A stretch of 64,000 nucleotides of DNA, taken from assembly GCF_003201655.1 (NCBI RefSeq), contig NZ_QJJU01000004.1, positions 62,001-126,000 on the forward strand. The letters are read 5' to 3'. Both the position numbers and the translations under genes were made by a program. Positions within the stretch are counted from its first letter, which is position 1. Each line of letters opens with the position of its first letter. The notes below the pieces were generated by a model. That model worked only from the letters and a program-made list of their open reading frames with translations. It searched no databases and was not told the DNA's origin. Source of the DNA: Mycolicibacterium moriokaense. Its GTDB lineage: Bacteria > Actinomycetota > Actinomycetes > Mycobacteriales > Mycobacteriaceae. Of the stretch, positions 15,648-24,680 are shown piece by piece.

Positions 15648-17393
15648 TCATTGCCGCATCTCGTAGACGCCGTCGTGGGCCTTGACCCGCTGCCAGACCC
15701 GATCGAAGCGCTCGGCGTCGGGTACCGGCTTGCGGATCGCGCCGACCGCCCAGTCCTGCTGCGCCTGCGTCGAAGTCGGCTTGCCATGTAGCGCAACGGC
15801 GTACGTGCTGAAGTCACGGATCTGGAAGTCGAAGATCTGGTCGATGATGTCGTCGTCGACGCCGGTCAGCGCGGCCTGCTCGAGGATGAGTTGCCCATAC
15901 GCGATGAGCGAGAACAGGTGCCCGACGTTGAGCAGGAAGTCCAGATCCTTCTGCTGATCCGCGTCAGGGGCGGCAGTGATGAGCAGCTGCCTGAATGCCT
16001 GCGCCTGTTCGTAAAACCGCGCAACGTTCGGAATGCTGACGTGCTCCTCGTATGCAGGCGTCCAATCGGCGAACTGGACCTTGCCCGCCCCGCGGGTGGG
16101 TCCCTGGTTCCAGAAGAAGACGTCATCCGCGGCGTCGTTGCGGATCGGAATCTCGGGATATTCAGCCGGATTGAGCATGTAGTTCGGCATGAACTTGAGC
16201 ACCAAGCCGACGTTGACGTGGACGGTGCCCTCGAGTCGCGGCAGCGCTCCGATGAGTTGAGCCACCTCGCGGAACATCGTGTTCTTCTCATACCCCTTTG
16301 CGGCCACCACATCGTGCAGCGACCGGACAATCGTCTCGCCCTCCATCGTGACCTTGGCCTTGGTCACGGGATTGAACAGCAGATAGCGACGGTCGTCGAG
16401 GCTGGCGCTGCGCAGGTAGTCGACAGACCGCTGGCTGAACAGCTTCATCGCGACCAGACGCGCGTACGAGTCGACGAAAGTCGCTCGTACATGGGCGAAG
16501 TCGGTGACGGGGTTGCCGTAAAGGATTCGGTTCTGCGCATGCGTGATCGCCTCGTAGAAGGCGTGCTCGACCATACCGATGGTGCATGTGCACAAGTTGA
16601 ACTTGCCGATGTTGACCGTATTCAGCGCCGCCGCAAAGGCTTCCACGCCCGCGTGCAGGATGTCGGATTCACGCACCGGGTAGTTCTCCAGGCGGAAGGT
16701 GCTGACGTAGATCTGCATGTGTACGACGTTGTCGATCAGGTGGTAGTTCTCGTGGCGGCTGTTGGCGGCGAAGAACACGTAAGCGTCCTGGCCCTCCACG
16801 TCGCCGCGCCGGCCAAACACCGACACCATGCTGGCGACGTTGCCGTTGCCGATGTAGTACTTCTCCCCCGTCGCCCGGTACAGGATGCCCTCGGCGCGGT
16901 CTTCCTCGCTCGCAGGCGTCAGGACCATGTCGGTGTTGTAGACGTCGGCGCCGTGTTCGCGCTCCGACAACCCGAAGGCCATCACCTCGCCGGCCTCCAA
17001 GTCATCGGCGGCCTTGAGCTTGGCGTCCTTGTTCTCGCTCTGCCAGATCGGCCCGAGACCGAGGATGGTGACCTGCTCGGTGTACCAGTAGGTCAGCCCG
17101 TAGAACCCGAGAATCTCGGAGAGGGCGGCGTTACGCGCGGCATCCCAGCGCTTGTTCGGATCACCGTCGGCGAACTCCGACGGCGTGAGGAACGTCGCGA
17201 ACAGCTTCTCCCGCTTGACGAAGTCGACGAAATCGGCGGGCCACTGCGCGGTCAGGTCGTCGTCGAGGATGCGCTTCTTGCCCTGACCTTCGAAGAAATC
17301 GATGGTCGCGCGCAGTAGCCGCCGTGTCTCGTCGTCGAACTGCTGCGGGTCGTAGGTGTTCGGGTTGAAGAGCAAGCCGTCGGTCTGCGTCAT
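15648..17393 (-). CDS. Acyl-CoA dehydrogenase family flavoprotein
   Basis: Predicted 581 residues, longer than the usual 380-400, typical of mycobacterial members with N- and C-terminal extensions. The FAD/substrate region is visible at AFGLSEREHGADVYNTDM (about residues 145-162) and GEKYYIGNGNVASMVSVFGR; the helical C-terminal domain includes TIGMVEHAFYEAITHAQNR. It should catalyse alpha,beta-dehydrogenation of an acyl-CoA and hand electrons to ETF. The substrate is unknown. It is followed in the same orientation by the small exported protein gene and lies 28 bp downstream of the Hsp70-like gene. Confidence 0.85.
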   Translation of the reverse strand: MTQTDGLLFNPNTYDPQQFDDETRRLLRATIDFFEGQGKKRILDDDLTAQWPADFVDFVKREKLFATFLTPSEFADGDPNKRWDAARNAALSEILGFYGLTYWYTEQVTILGLGPIWQSENKDAKLKAADDLEAGEVMAFGLSEREHGADVYNTDMVLTPASEEDRAEGILYRATGEKYYIGNGNVASMVSVFGRRGDVEGQDAYVFFAANSRHENYHLIDNVVHMQIYVSTFRLENYPVRESDILHAGVEAFAAALNTVNIGKFNLCTCTIGMVEHAFYEAITHAQNRILYGNPVTDFAHVRATFVDSYARLVAMKLFSQRSVDYLRSASLDDRRYLLFNPVTKAKVTMEGETIVRSLHDVVAAKGYEKNTMFREVAQLIGALPRLEGTVHVNVGLVLKFMPNYMLNPAEYPEIPIRNDAADDVFFWNQGPTRGAGKVQFADWTPAYEEHVSIPNVARFYEQAQAFRQLLITAAPDADQQKDLDFLLNVGHLFSLIAYGQLILEQAALTGVDDDIIDQIFDFQIRDFSTYAVALHGKPTSTQAQQDWAVGAIRKPVPDAERFDRVWQRVKAHDGVYEMRQ

Positions 17394-17421
17394 GGCGGCC
17401 AGCCTAGGTTCTGCGCCGGAG

Positions 17422-19173
17422 CTAAGGGGCCGGTTGTACCGGTTGACCCCCCGGCAGCGGAACCCACGGCAGACCCGGGATCGTCGGGTACGGCGCGGTG
17501 GGACTCCACGGCGGCTGCGTGGTCGGGGGCGCTTCGGTGGTCGGCGGCGGCGCCTCCGTGGTGGGAGGCGGTGGCGGCGGGGCCTCGGACGTCGGCGGCG
17601 GGGCCTCCGTGACGATCACCGGCGGCGGCGCCTGCCGGGTCACAGTGCGGGTCTGGGGCGCCTGCGTCTGCGGCGGCGGAGCAGGCACTTCGGCCGGGGT
17701 CGGCGCAGCTGAGGAGGCCGGCGGCAGCAAGGTGGGGACGGGCGCAGTGGTCGACGCGGGCGCCGGGGTGGTGTCCTCGTGCATCACGAACAACACCGCC
17801 GCCACCAGAGCCACGAGCAGCGCGCCCACGCCTGCAGCAAGGATTATCGCGGGCTTGCGGTACCAGGGCAGCGGCGCCGGCTCTTCGTATTCGTATTGCT
17901 GTTCGTGGTCGAACTGCACCTGCGGGCGCGCGTCAGTGACGCCGCCGTTAGCCCCGCCGCCGTATTCGTACGGGTCGGTTGGCGCGACATCTGGAATGTC
18001 GGCGTCCGACCACGCCAGCGCTTGGAAGGTGCTCGACACCGGCCCGTCCTGTGGGTTCGCCTGAGGGGCCATCGCGGTGGCCGCAGCGGCCGCCGCTATC
18101 GCCCCGGGAGCGGCGGCCATCGACGTCTTGCCCTCGTCGACCGCGCCGCGTGTCGCCCGCAGGCTGCCGCCGATTGCGGCGGTCAGCTCCGGCTGTCCGG
18201 TGGTGATGACGGGCAATCGGAAGTGTTCGGAAAGTGTGGTGGTGATGATCGGTATGCGGGCGCCACCACCTACGGACGCCACGGCCACCAGATCGGCGTT
18301 CCGAATTCCATTGCGCTCCACGGTTTCCTGGATCACGCCCATGAAGTCGGCGAGGGGCCCGCGGATCGCCGCGTCGAGCTCGTTGCGGGTCAGCCGCATC
18401 TCACTGCTGTGCCCTGGCAGCTCAGCCGCCAGGGAGGTGACCGCTGTGGTCGACAACCGCTCCTTCGCTCCGCGGCACTGGGCCCGCAGCCGGGTCAGCG
18501 AGCCGATCGCCGACGTGCCGGATAGGTCGATGGTGCCGGCCGCGGACAGGTCGTTGATGACGTGTGTCAACAGCGCCTGGTCGATGAGGTCGCCAGACAG
18601 GTCGGTGTGGCGGACAGTCGGGCCGATCGGCGCAAAACCGTTGGCCGCGTCGACCAGCGTGATGTTGGTGCCGGTGCCGCCGAAGTCGCAGAGCGCGATG
18701 ACGCCGCGAGTTGGCACACCGGGATCGTTCTGCAGCGCGGTAAGAGCTGCCGTCGCATCCGGTACCAACTGCGCCGGGTTCGGCACCTGAAACTCGGGCA
18801 CCGCGGCCAGCGCATTGCGCAACGCGTCGACGGCCGTCGGCCGCCAATGCGCGGGATAGGTGACTGCGACTGGTCCCGTGGGGGGACTGCCAACGGTGTA
18901 AAGCATCGCCCGCAGCGCGTCGACGGCCACCTTGTCGGCCAGATGCGTGGAGCCGTCGGCGGCGACGATGCCGACGGGGTCACCGACACGGTCGACGAAG
19001 TCGGTGATGATCAGGCCGCGTTCGGTGAGGTTGGGGTTTTCGCTGGGCACGCCGACCTCGGGGGGTCGGTGCGGGTAAAGCGTCACCACCGGGGACCGCG
19101 TCACCGCGGCCCGGCCCACTACGACGGCCACCAGGTTGGTCGCACCAACCGACAGCCCTACCCCGTCAGACAT
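17422..19173 (-). CDS. Hsp70/actin-like ATPase domain membrane protein with proline-rich tail (Rv2264c-like)
   Basis: Predicted 583 residues. Residues 1-340 resemble the DnaK/actin nucleotide-binding domain (start VGLSVGATNLVAVVVG, ALCDFGGTGTNITLVDA phosphate loop, VASVGGGARIPIITTTL adenosine region). There is no Hsp70 substrate-binding domain: instead a disordered linker, a transmembrane helix (about 443-463, IILAAGVGALLVALVAAVLF) and an external tail rich in Pro, Thr and Ala (PPPTTEAPP repeats). The protein would place the ATPase inside and the proline-rich tail outside. It matches the description of M. tuberculosis Rv2264c, which completes the synteny of this side of the window. Function unknown; a cell-envelope sensing or assembly role is a guess. 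Confidence 0.8.
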   Translation of the reverse strand: MSDGVGLSVGATNLVAVVVGRAAVTRSPVVTLYPHRPPEVGVPSENPNLTERGLIITDFVDRVGDPVGIVAADGSTHLADKVAVDALRAMLYTVGSPPTGPVAVTYPAHWRPTAVDALRNALAAVPEFQVPNPAQLVPDATAALTALQNDPGVPTRGVIALCDFGGTGTNITLVDAANGFAPIGPTVRHTDLSGDLIDQALLTHVINDLSAAGTIDLSGTSAIGSLTRLRAQCRGAKERLSTTAVTSLAAELPGHSSEMRLTRNELDAAIRGPLADFMGVIQETVERNGIRNADLVAVASVGGGARIPIITTTLSEHFRLPVITTGQPELTAAIGGSLRATRGAVDEGKTSMAAAPGAIAAAAAATAMAPQANPQDGPVSSTFQALAWSDADIPDVAPTDPYEYGGGANGGVTDARPQVQFDHEQQYEYEEPAPLPWYRKPAIILAAGVGALLVALVAAVLFVMHEDTTPAPASTTAPVPTLLPPASSAAPTPAEVPAPPPQTQAPQTRTVTRQAPPPVIVTEAPPPTSEAPPPPPPTTEAPPPTTEAPPTTQPPWSPTAPYPTIPGLPWVPLPGGQPVQPAP

Positions 19174-19234
19174 CTCACTCCGTCTCGATCGAACCCTATC
19201 CGGTATTCAATCTTGTCTGACGGTCTTGGTGTTA

Positions 19235-20332
19235 CTAGCGGATGGTCCCCACACCGGGAATCAGTGGCAAATCCAGAGCCGTCACCCAGCCTGGTGAAAG
19301 ATCGTTGACAGCGGGCACGGCGTTGAGCGCGCGCAAGCCGGTCGCAAGGCAGCCTGCGGCGGCCGCGTCGCGGCCCGAGCCGTCGGTGAACCGGAAAGCC
19401 GTCTCCTGAAAGATGCTCGGGGTGCCTTCGATGTCGACGCGGTAGACGTCGTTCTCGTTGCCCGTCGGCCAGTCTGGTGCGGCATCATCGCCTATCCGGT
19501 TGACATGTTCGAGCTGGATGCGGGTCTCGCCCCGGTACTTGCCGTTGATCGTGAACCGCACGGCCGCAACGTTGCCCGGCGCGATGATGCCCTTGGCTGA
19601 CTTGCGCTCGGTGGGCGTCACCCACTTGTCCCACGTGGTAGTGATCTCGTCGAGCATGATGCCCGCCGCGTGGGCGATCATCGGAACCGTTGCGCCCCAG
19701 GCGAATATCAGAATGTCGGGGTTCTCGAGCAGCGGGCGGTACTCGGGCGGCTTCCCAATGCCCATCTCGAATTCGTAGTCGCCCTCGTAGTTGGTGTAGT
19801 CCAGCAGTTCGGATGCGCGCACCTTGCGGACCTCGGAGCACAGACCCATCAGCGTCATCGGGAACAGGTCGTTGGCGAACCCGGGGTCGATGCCGGTGGT
19901 GAAGCACGACGACTCGCCGAGTTCGCACGCCTCGGTGATGGGCTCGATCCAGTTCGGCGGGTTGAGGTGCATGGTGGGCCACACCCACGGCGTCATGGCC
20001 GTCGAGCACACGTCGATCCCGGCCCGCAGGAAGCGGGTAATCAGCGCGATGTTGGCGTCGGCGTGCGCGGCGGTGGGTCCGAAGTGCACCAGCGCATCGG
20101 GTTTCAGCGCGATGAGTTCGTCGACGTCGTCGGTGGCGGCCAGCCCGAGTTCCTGGCCGAGAGCACAGATTTCGCCGACGTCGCGGCCCACCTTCTCGGG
20201 GTTACTCACCCCGACACCGACCAGTTCGAACAGCGGGTGCTTGACGATCTCGGCGATCACCATCCTGCCGACGAAACCGGTGCCCCAGATGACTACGCGC
20301 TTGGTGTCAGATTCCTTCACGGCCTTCACCAT
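19235..20332 (-). CDS. DapB-like NAD(P)-dependent oxidoreductase
   Basis: Predicted 365-residue protein with an N-terminal Rossmann motif (RVVIWGTGFVGRMVIAEI) and a dihydrodipicolinate-reductase-like organisation (VHFGPTAAHADANI, TGIDPGFANDLFPM). Mycobacteria carry many such proteins, often near lipid genes; substrates are unknown. The start at 20332 (MVKAVKESD) is preferred to an ATG six codons upstream. The gene start overlaps the end of the K+ channel gene by 26 bp, so both are probably on one transcript. Confidence 0.8.
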   Translation of the reverse strand: MVKAVKESDTKRVVIWGTGFVGRMVIAEIVKHPLFELVGVGVSNPEKVGRDVGEICALGQELGLAATDDVDELIALKPDALVHFGPTAAHADANIALITRFLRAGIDVCSTAMTPWVWPTMHLNPPNWIEPITEACELGESSCFTTGIDPGFANDLFPMTLMGLCSEVRKVRASELLDYTNYEGDYEFEMGIGKPPEYRPLLENPDILIFAWGATVPMIAHAAGIMLDEITTTWDKWVTPTERKSAKGIIAPGNVAAVRFTINGKYRGETRIQLEHVNRIGDDAAPDWPTGNENDVYRVDIEGTPSIFQETAFRFTDGSGRDAAAAGCLATGLRALNAVPAVNDLSPGWVTALDLPLIPGVGTIR

Positions 20333-21059
20333 AGGCGGGCTCGCGATCATCGGCGACCAACTTCGTGAGTCGATGGATCTCCTCTCGAAGTTCCTCGATC
20401 TGAGCCCAGGTCGCCGTCTGGTTGGCGGTGTCCTCGGCGGCGACCCGCTGAACGATCCACGAGGCCAGGGTCGCGGTCACGACACCCAGGAGGGTGACGC
20501 CGCCGATCATCAACGCGACAGCAACGATGCGCCCCTCTCCAGTGACGGGGGTGTAATCGCCATAGCCGACAGTGGTGACGGTGGTGATCGCCCACCAAAG
20601 GGCGTCACCGAACGTCTTGATGTGGGCGTCGGGCGCGTGCCGCTCGACGTCAAGCATCGCCAGCGAGGCCGCGTAAATCATGACCGCTGCACCGAAGACG
20701 GTGTAGATGATGACGCGGCCGCGGATGGTGTCCCCAACCGCACGCTGCAGCACTTCGACGACCACCGCCAGGCTGAGCAGGCGCAGTGGCCGCAGGAAAG
20801 GCAACACCACGATCGCGAGATCGAACAGGTGCCGGACAAACCATTTTGCGCGCGGATCAGCCAGGTACAGCCTCGCCAAATAGTCGACCACGAAGACGAA
20901 GTACAACGCGCGCATGGCGTCGGTGATGGCCGCAGCCGTGCTGCCACGGGGTTCAAGCAGGATCTGCGCCGAGTAGAGGCCCAAGAAGAGCAGCGCAACG
21001 GCTGCCAGCGGCCACTCGGTGTGGTGCTCGAATCGACCAAGTCGCGTTTGCGGATGCAT
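20307..21059 (-). CDS. Voltage-gated-type potassium channel
   Basis: Predicted 250-residue membrane protein with four to six helices. The selectivity filter TTVTTVGYGDYTPV is intact (about residues 162-175), framed by pore helix DALWWAI and the inner helix IVAVALMIGGVTLLGVVTAT. An Arg-containing helix (LRPLRLLSLAVVVEVLQR) resembles a weak voltage sensor. The C-terminus after the last helix forms a short charged coiled-coil-like segment (IEELREEIHRLTKLV) that could assemble the tetramer. No cytoplasmic RCK domain is present. It is cotranscribed with the DapB-like gene. Confidence 0.9.
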   Translation of the reverse strand: MHPQTRLGRFEHHTEWPLAAVALLFLGLYSAQILLEPRGSTAAAITDAMRALYFVFVVDYLARLYLADPRAKWFVRHLFDLAIVVLPFLRPLRLLSLAVVVEVLQRAVGDTIRGRVIIYTVFGAAVMIYAASLAMLDVERHAPDAHIKTFGDALWWAITTVTTVGYGDYTPVTGEGRIVAVALMIGGVTLLGVVTATLASWIVQRVAAEDTANQTATWAQIEELREEIHRLTKLVADDREPAYGEGREGI

Positions 21060-21177
21060 TGGCCGTTGAGATTAACCACTCTTTGCCACATCATTTGCTG
21101 ACGCTCACAGCAAACACCCAGTGACGCTGCGCTCTGTTGGCGGGAATGTTCTCGCCGCGATCCGGCTTTAGGAAGGC

Positions 21178-21921
21178 ATGACTGAAGCACTGGCCGAACG
21201 GCGGGCACTCGTTACCGGCGGATCGCGCGGCATCGGCGCGGAGATCGTGCGAAGGCTGGCCGCCGACGGCACAGCTGTGGCGTTCACCTACGGGGCATCG
21301 GCCGCCGAGGCCGACAAGCTGGTGGCCGAGGTCGCCGAGGCTGGGGGCACGGCATTTGCGATCCAGGCCGATAGCGGCGATCCGGAGCAAGTGGTCCGGT
21401 CGGTCGACGATGCTGTCGCCGAACTCGGCGGGTTGGACATCCTGGTCAACAATGCGGGCGTGGCGTACGTCGACGACGCCGAGTCCTTCCCGCTCGAGCA
21501 GTTCGACCGGTTGGTGGCCGTCAATGTTCGCGCCGTGTTCGTCGCCATCCAGCGGGCGCTTCCTCACCTTGGCGACGGTGGCCGGATCATCAACATCGGC
21601 AGCATCAACGCTGACCGGGTGCCCGCGCCCGGCCTATCGGTGTACGCGATGACCAAGGGCGCCGTCGCGAGCCTGACCAGAGGGCTGGCCCGCGAGCTCG
21701 GGCCTCGCGGCATTACCGTCAACAATGTTCAGCCCGGCCCGATCGCCACCGAGATGAATCCGGAAGAGGGTGAATTCGCCGATTGGGCACGGCCGATGAC
21801 GTCGCTCGGCCGCTACGGTCAGACCAGCGACATCGCCAGCGTGGTCAGCTTTCTGGCGGGGCCGCAAGCGTCATTTGTGACCGGCGCCAACTGGAACGTC
21901 GACGGCGGTTTCACCGTCTGA
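21178..21921 (+). CDS. Short-chain dehydrogenase/reductase (FabG-like)
   Basis: Predicted 247-residue classical SDR. Cofactor motif is ALVTGGSRGIGAEIV, structural motif NNAGVAYV, and the catalytic residues are Ser in INIGSINAD and Tyr/Lys in YAMTKGAV. It ends with the FabG-type NWNVDGGFTV. The substrate is not deducible; oxidoreduction of a hydroxyl/ketone group using NADP(H) is expected (no Asp after the second beta strand). AGGAAGG directly precedes the start. Confidence 0.9.
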   Translation: MTEALAERRALVTGGSRGIGAEIVRRLAADGTAVAFTYGASAAEADKLVAEVAEAGGTAFAIQADSGDPEQVVRSVDDAVAELGGLDILVNNAGVAYVDDAESFPLEQFDRLVAVNVRAVFVAIQRALPHLGDGGRIINIGSINADRVPAPGLSVYAMTKGAVASLTRGLARELGPRGITVNNVQPGPIATEMNPEEGEFADWARPMTSLGRYGQTSDIASVVSFLAGPQASFVTGANWNVDGGFTV

Positions 21922-21924
21922 ACC

Positions 21925-23004
21925 TCACAGGTTGATCGGATCCGGCGGACTCACCGTCTTCGTGGTGTCCCTCAGCGCTGCCTTGAATTGCATTGCCCGG
22001 TAAGGCCATCCGACGTCGGTGTTCCACTGAGACACCATCAGCCCGATGCCGCCCTTGACGTCGAACCGCGAGCCCGGCAGCACATATCCGCCGTAGAGTT
22101 GCGCGACCTTGTTGTCCGAATGATTCTCGGCGTTCCACGCCGAGCCGAGCACAGGTGTCTGGAGTTCGGTGGTGTGCATGTTGGCGACCGGCGAGTCCAC
22201 GACCCGATACCCCAGCGCGTACTTCGACGCAAGGAACCCGCCGAGTATCCACTTGCCCTGTGCCATCCGGCGAAACGTCAGCTCGCCCCACTTCTCGCCG
22301 TCACGCGTGATCGGGGTGGCACTCACGCCCCACGCCCAGCGCCCATTTGCGAACCCCCAGCCGACATACCGCGACCGCCGCCCGATGTCGTCAGGCCGGA
22401 CACGCATCAAGATGATGCCCTTGTCCCGTTGAAATCCCGTCGCCACCACATACACCCAGCCGTCGGCAGGGTCGTAGTCCCACGACCAGCATTGCGCGTA
22501 GCCGCCGTGCATGTCGGCGGGAAACTTGGCGTCCTCGCCCATATGCGTCCAGGAGACACCGCTGTCGTCGGATCTCCAGATCTCGGTCCAGATGACGTTG
22601 CCGAACCCGCGATTGACGATGGCGTGCAAGTAAATCGAGTCGTCGACGCGCAGAAGGTCCGACGGGATCACGGTGCTGATGCCGCCCCTGATCCAACCGG
22701 TGGCCTCGTCATCGTGGACGTAGTGCCAGAGCTGTCGCGCGTAGCTCGGGTCGTCTCCCCCTGCGCGCTCGTAGACGATTTCGTGATCGGTGTCGCCGGT
22801 GCCGATCAGGACGACAGGTGAACGCCAATCGCCCTGTCCCACTTTGCGACCGGAGAAGGTGTCGCCGAAGACCGACACCAGCTTGCCGTTGGGGGCGATG
22901 ACCGACGCCCCCAGATCGGTACACGTGACACCCCAGCGCTGCGTGAGCCTCGGACCGGTGAGGTTGCGAACCTTGCCGTTGAGCAGCGGAACGGCGCGCG
23001 GCAT
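21925..23004 (-). CDS. DUF4185 domain protein
   Basis: Predicted 359 residues. The beta-propeller-like DUF4185 fold is indicated by repeats such as LGASVIAPNGKLVSVFGDTF, WRSPVVLIGTGDTD and YVVATGFQRDKGIILMRVRP. Related mycobacterial proteins are mostly exported, but no signal peptide is visible here. It is 13 bp downstream of an exported protein gene in the same orientation, so the pair is probably an operon. Sugar-binding or glycosidase-like roles have been suggested for the fold; none is established here. Confidence 0.75.
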   Translation of the reverse strand: MPRAVPLLNGKVRNLTGPRLTQRWGVTCTDLGASVIAPNGKLVSVFGDTFSGRKVGQGDWRSPVVLIGTGDTDHEIVYERAGGDDPSYARQLWHYVHDDEATGWIRGGISTVIPSDLLRVDDSIYLHAIVNRGFGNVIWTEIWRSDDSGVSWTHMGEDAKFPADMHGGYAQCWSWDYDPADGWVYVVATGFQRDKGIILMRVRPDDIGRRSRYVGWGFANGRWAWGVSATPITRDGEKWGELTFRRMAQGKWILGGFLASKYALGYRVVDSPVANMHTTELQTPVLGSAWNAENHSDNKVAQLYGGYVLPGSRFDVKGGIGLMVSQWNTDVGWPYRAMQFKAALRDTTKTVSPPDPINL

Positions 23005-23017
23005 GTTCGAGGCCGGC

Positions 23018-23539
23018 CTAGAAGCAGCGCCGCAGGCCCTCTGGCTCGCAGATCAACGGATACTGTTCGACCGGAATCGGCAGCGGCTCCTTGAACGACA
23101 ACGTGAACGGCAGGTCGATCTTGCCGGGCTGCAGCCCGCAGATGTCGTTGTGGAAGATGGTGCGGGTACCGGTCATCGTGACGTCGTCGAACCTGATCGT
23201 CTCGGTGGTGGGCGCCGTGCTGCCGTCAGGGCACGTCATGCCGTCCCGGACATTCGTACTGAATTGCCAGAGGCCGCCTGCCAGGTTCGCGTCACCGCCG
23301 GTGACGCCGGTCGATCCCGACACGTGCAGCCGACACGCCACCGGCAGCTCTAGCGCTACCCGCGCGTCGCCGACCACCGGAACACACGACGGGAAGATCG
23401 TCCACGTACCGGCCGTGCCCTGCTGCGGTGTGTAGTTGTAGACACCCTGCATGACCTGGTCCGCCTGGGCGGGACCGGCGAACGCCAGCGCACCAAACGC
23501 GAGGATGGCGACAGCGAAGAGCCCGCGGATGATTCTCAC
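23018..23539 (-). CDS. Exported Cys-containing protein, paralogue of the protein at 26961-27377
   Basis: Predicted 173 residues with a signal peptide (MRIIRGLFAVAILAFGALAF, cleavage after AGPAQA). The mature domain has six or so cysteines and the sequence GTWTIFPSCVPV, GGLWQFSTNVRDGMTCPDG, DICGLQPGKIDLPFTL. It shares pattern and cysteine placement with the 138-residue exported protein encoded about 3.5 kb to the right. Such proteins are common in mycobacteria and uncharacterised. First gene of a probable operon with DUF4185. Confidence 0.75.
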   Translation of the reverse strand: MRIIRGLFAVAILAFGALAFAGPAQADQVMQGVYNYTPQQGTAGTWTIFPSCVPVVGDARVALELPVACRLHVSGSTGVTGGDANLAGGLWQFSTNVRDGMTCPDGSTAPTTETIRFDDVTMTGTRTIFHNDICGLQPGKIDLPFTLSFKEPLPIPVEQYPLICEPEGLRRCF

Positions 23540-23607
23540 GCCGCGGATTATCGCAGTGTTCGTTCGGCAAAGTCACGGCTTTGAGGGCTCCGTGAGAAGG
23601 TCTTGCC

Positions 23608-24348
23608 ATGACTCAGCTCAGCGACAAGGTCGCATTGGTCACCGGCGCGTCGGCCGGACTCGGCGCCGAGACAGCGAAACTGTTCGCTGAACGGGGCGCC
23701 TCCGTGTTCGGGATTGCGCGCGACGCCGATCGGATGGCCGAGGTGTTCGCCGACGTCCCTGGCGGCAAGTACTCGTCGGTCGACATCTCCGATCCGGCGG
23801 CGTGCGCACAGGCCGTCGCGGACTGTGTCGCCGAGTTCGGGCGCCTAGACATCCTTGCCAACATCGCAGGCTTCCACCAGATGCGCCACACGCCGACGAT
23901 GACCGACGAGGAGTGGAACAGAGACCTCGCGGTGAACCTCAATGGTCCGTTCTACCTATGTCGCGCAGCACTTCCGCACTTGCTGGCGACCGGCGGCAAC
24001 ATCGTCAACGTCTCGTCGATAGCTGGTGTGGAGGGCGAGGTGTACTCGGCCGGGTATTGCGCGGCCAAGCACGGGCTGATCGGGCTGACCCGCGCGTTGG
24101 CCATCGAGTTCACGAAGGAGAAGCTGCGCGTCAACGCCGTGTGCCCTGGCGGCATGCCCACCGCGCAATCGACGGAGTTTCAGGCGCCGGACAACGCCGA
24201 CTGGAACCTGATTCTGCGCATCGCCTCGCCCCGCGGATTCATGGAGACCGTCGATGTGGCCAAGGCGATCGCATTCCTGGCGAGCGATGACGCGACGGCC
24301 ATCCATGGCGCGGTGTACCGCGTCGACAACGGCAAGGGCGCCGACTGA
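23608..24348 (+). CDS. Short-chain dehydrogenase/reductase
   Basis: Predicted 246-residue classical SDR: cofactor motif ALVTGASAGLGAETA, ANIAGF in place of NNAG, catalytic Ser in VNVSSIAGVEGE and YCAAKHGLIGLTRAL for Tyr-Lys. The end (HGAVYRVDNGKGAD) is typical. It is divergent from the exported protein gene with 68 bp between. The substrate is unknown. Confidence 0.88.
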   Translation: MTQLSDKVALVTGASAGLGAETAKLFAERGASVFGIARDADRMAEVFADVPGGKYSSVDISDPAACAQAVADCVAEFGRLDILANIAGFHQMRHTPTMTDEEWNRDLAVNLNGPFYLCRAALPHLLATGGNIVNVSSIAGVEGEVYSAGYCAAKHGLIGLTRALAIEFTKEKLRVNAVCPGGMPTAQSTEFQAPDNADWNLILRIASPRGFMETVDVAKAIAFLASDDATAIHGAVYRVDNGKGAD

Positions 24349-24454
24349 CGTAGTCGATTGCTGCCAACCGCCGTTCAATTACTGCCATCGGAATTATAGC
24401 TCTGACCTCTGCGTTTAAGCCTGTAGATCAAACAAAGAGGAAGAGGACAGAGCA

Positions 24455-24622
24455 ATGAAGAAGTTCGGATTTGCCACCATCATCGCCAGCGGCCTGACTG
24501 CCGCGGTGCTCGGCTTGGCCGGTCCGGCCCAAGCCGACATCGGCCACCACGACTGGGTCAACAACACCCAGTCACAGGTGTCGGTCCCGCAGGTCGACAC
24601 GAGCGCGCACCAGAGCCGCTGA
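24455..24622 (+). CDS. 55-residue exported mycobacterial peptide
   Basis: A short frame with a strong ribosome binding site (GAGGAAGAGGA about 9 bp upstream) starts MKKFGFATIIASGLTAAVLG and has a clear signal peptide ending GPAQA. The mature peptide is about 28 residues (DIGHHDWVNNTQSQ..., ending SAHQSR) with several His residues and no Cys. Small proteins of this kind (MKKFGFAT..., with a DHHDWV-like start) are shared by several mycobacteria. A very strong terminator follows directly. Function unknown. Confidence 0.8.
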   Translation: MKKFGFATIIASGLTAAVLGLAGPAQADIGHHDWVNNTQSQVSVPQVDTSAHQSR

Positions 24623-24635
24623 CACAACGGCATAC

Positions 24636-24668
24636 GAAGAGGGGCGCCCACAGCGGGTGCCCCTCTTT
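24636..24668. terminator. Intrinsic terminator, possibly bidirectional
   Basis: A 13-bp stem containing one G-T pair (AAGAGGGGCGCCC / GGGTGCCCCTCTT) closes a 5-nt loop and is followed by TTCG on the plus strand. It ends the 55-residue exported peptide gene and lies 12 bp beyond the stop of the convergent large exported protein gene, so it can serve both. Confidence 0.85.
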
Positions 24669-24680
24669 CGTTGCGCCTCC

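Noticed and set aside
15891..17318. A 475-codon open frame on the plus strand
   Set aside because: It lies entirely antisense to the acyl-CoA dehydrogenase gene, has Arg/Val/Gly-biased composition typical of a GC-rich shadow frame, and shows no domain.
17490..17640. GC-rich repetitive stretch resembling a minisatellite
   Set aside because: It is the coding sequence for the PPPTTEAPP-type tail of the Hsp70-like protein; irregular repeats explained by protein composition.
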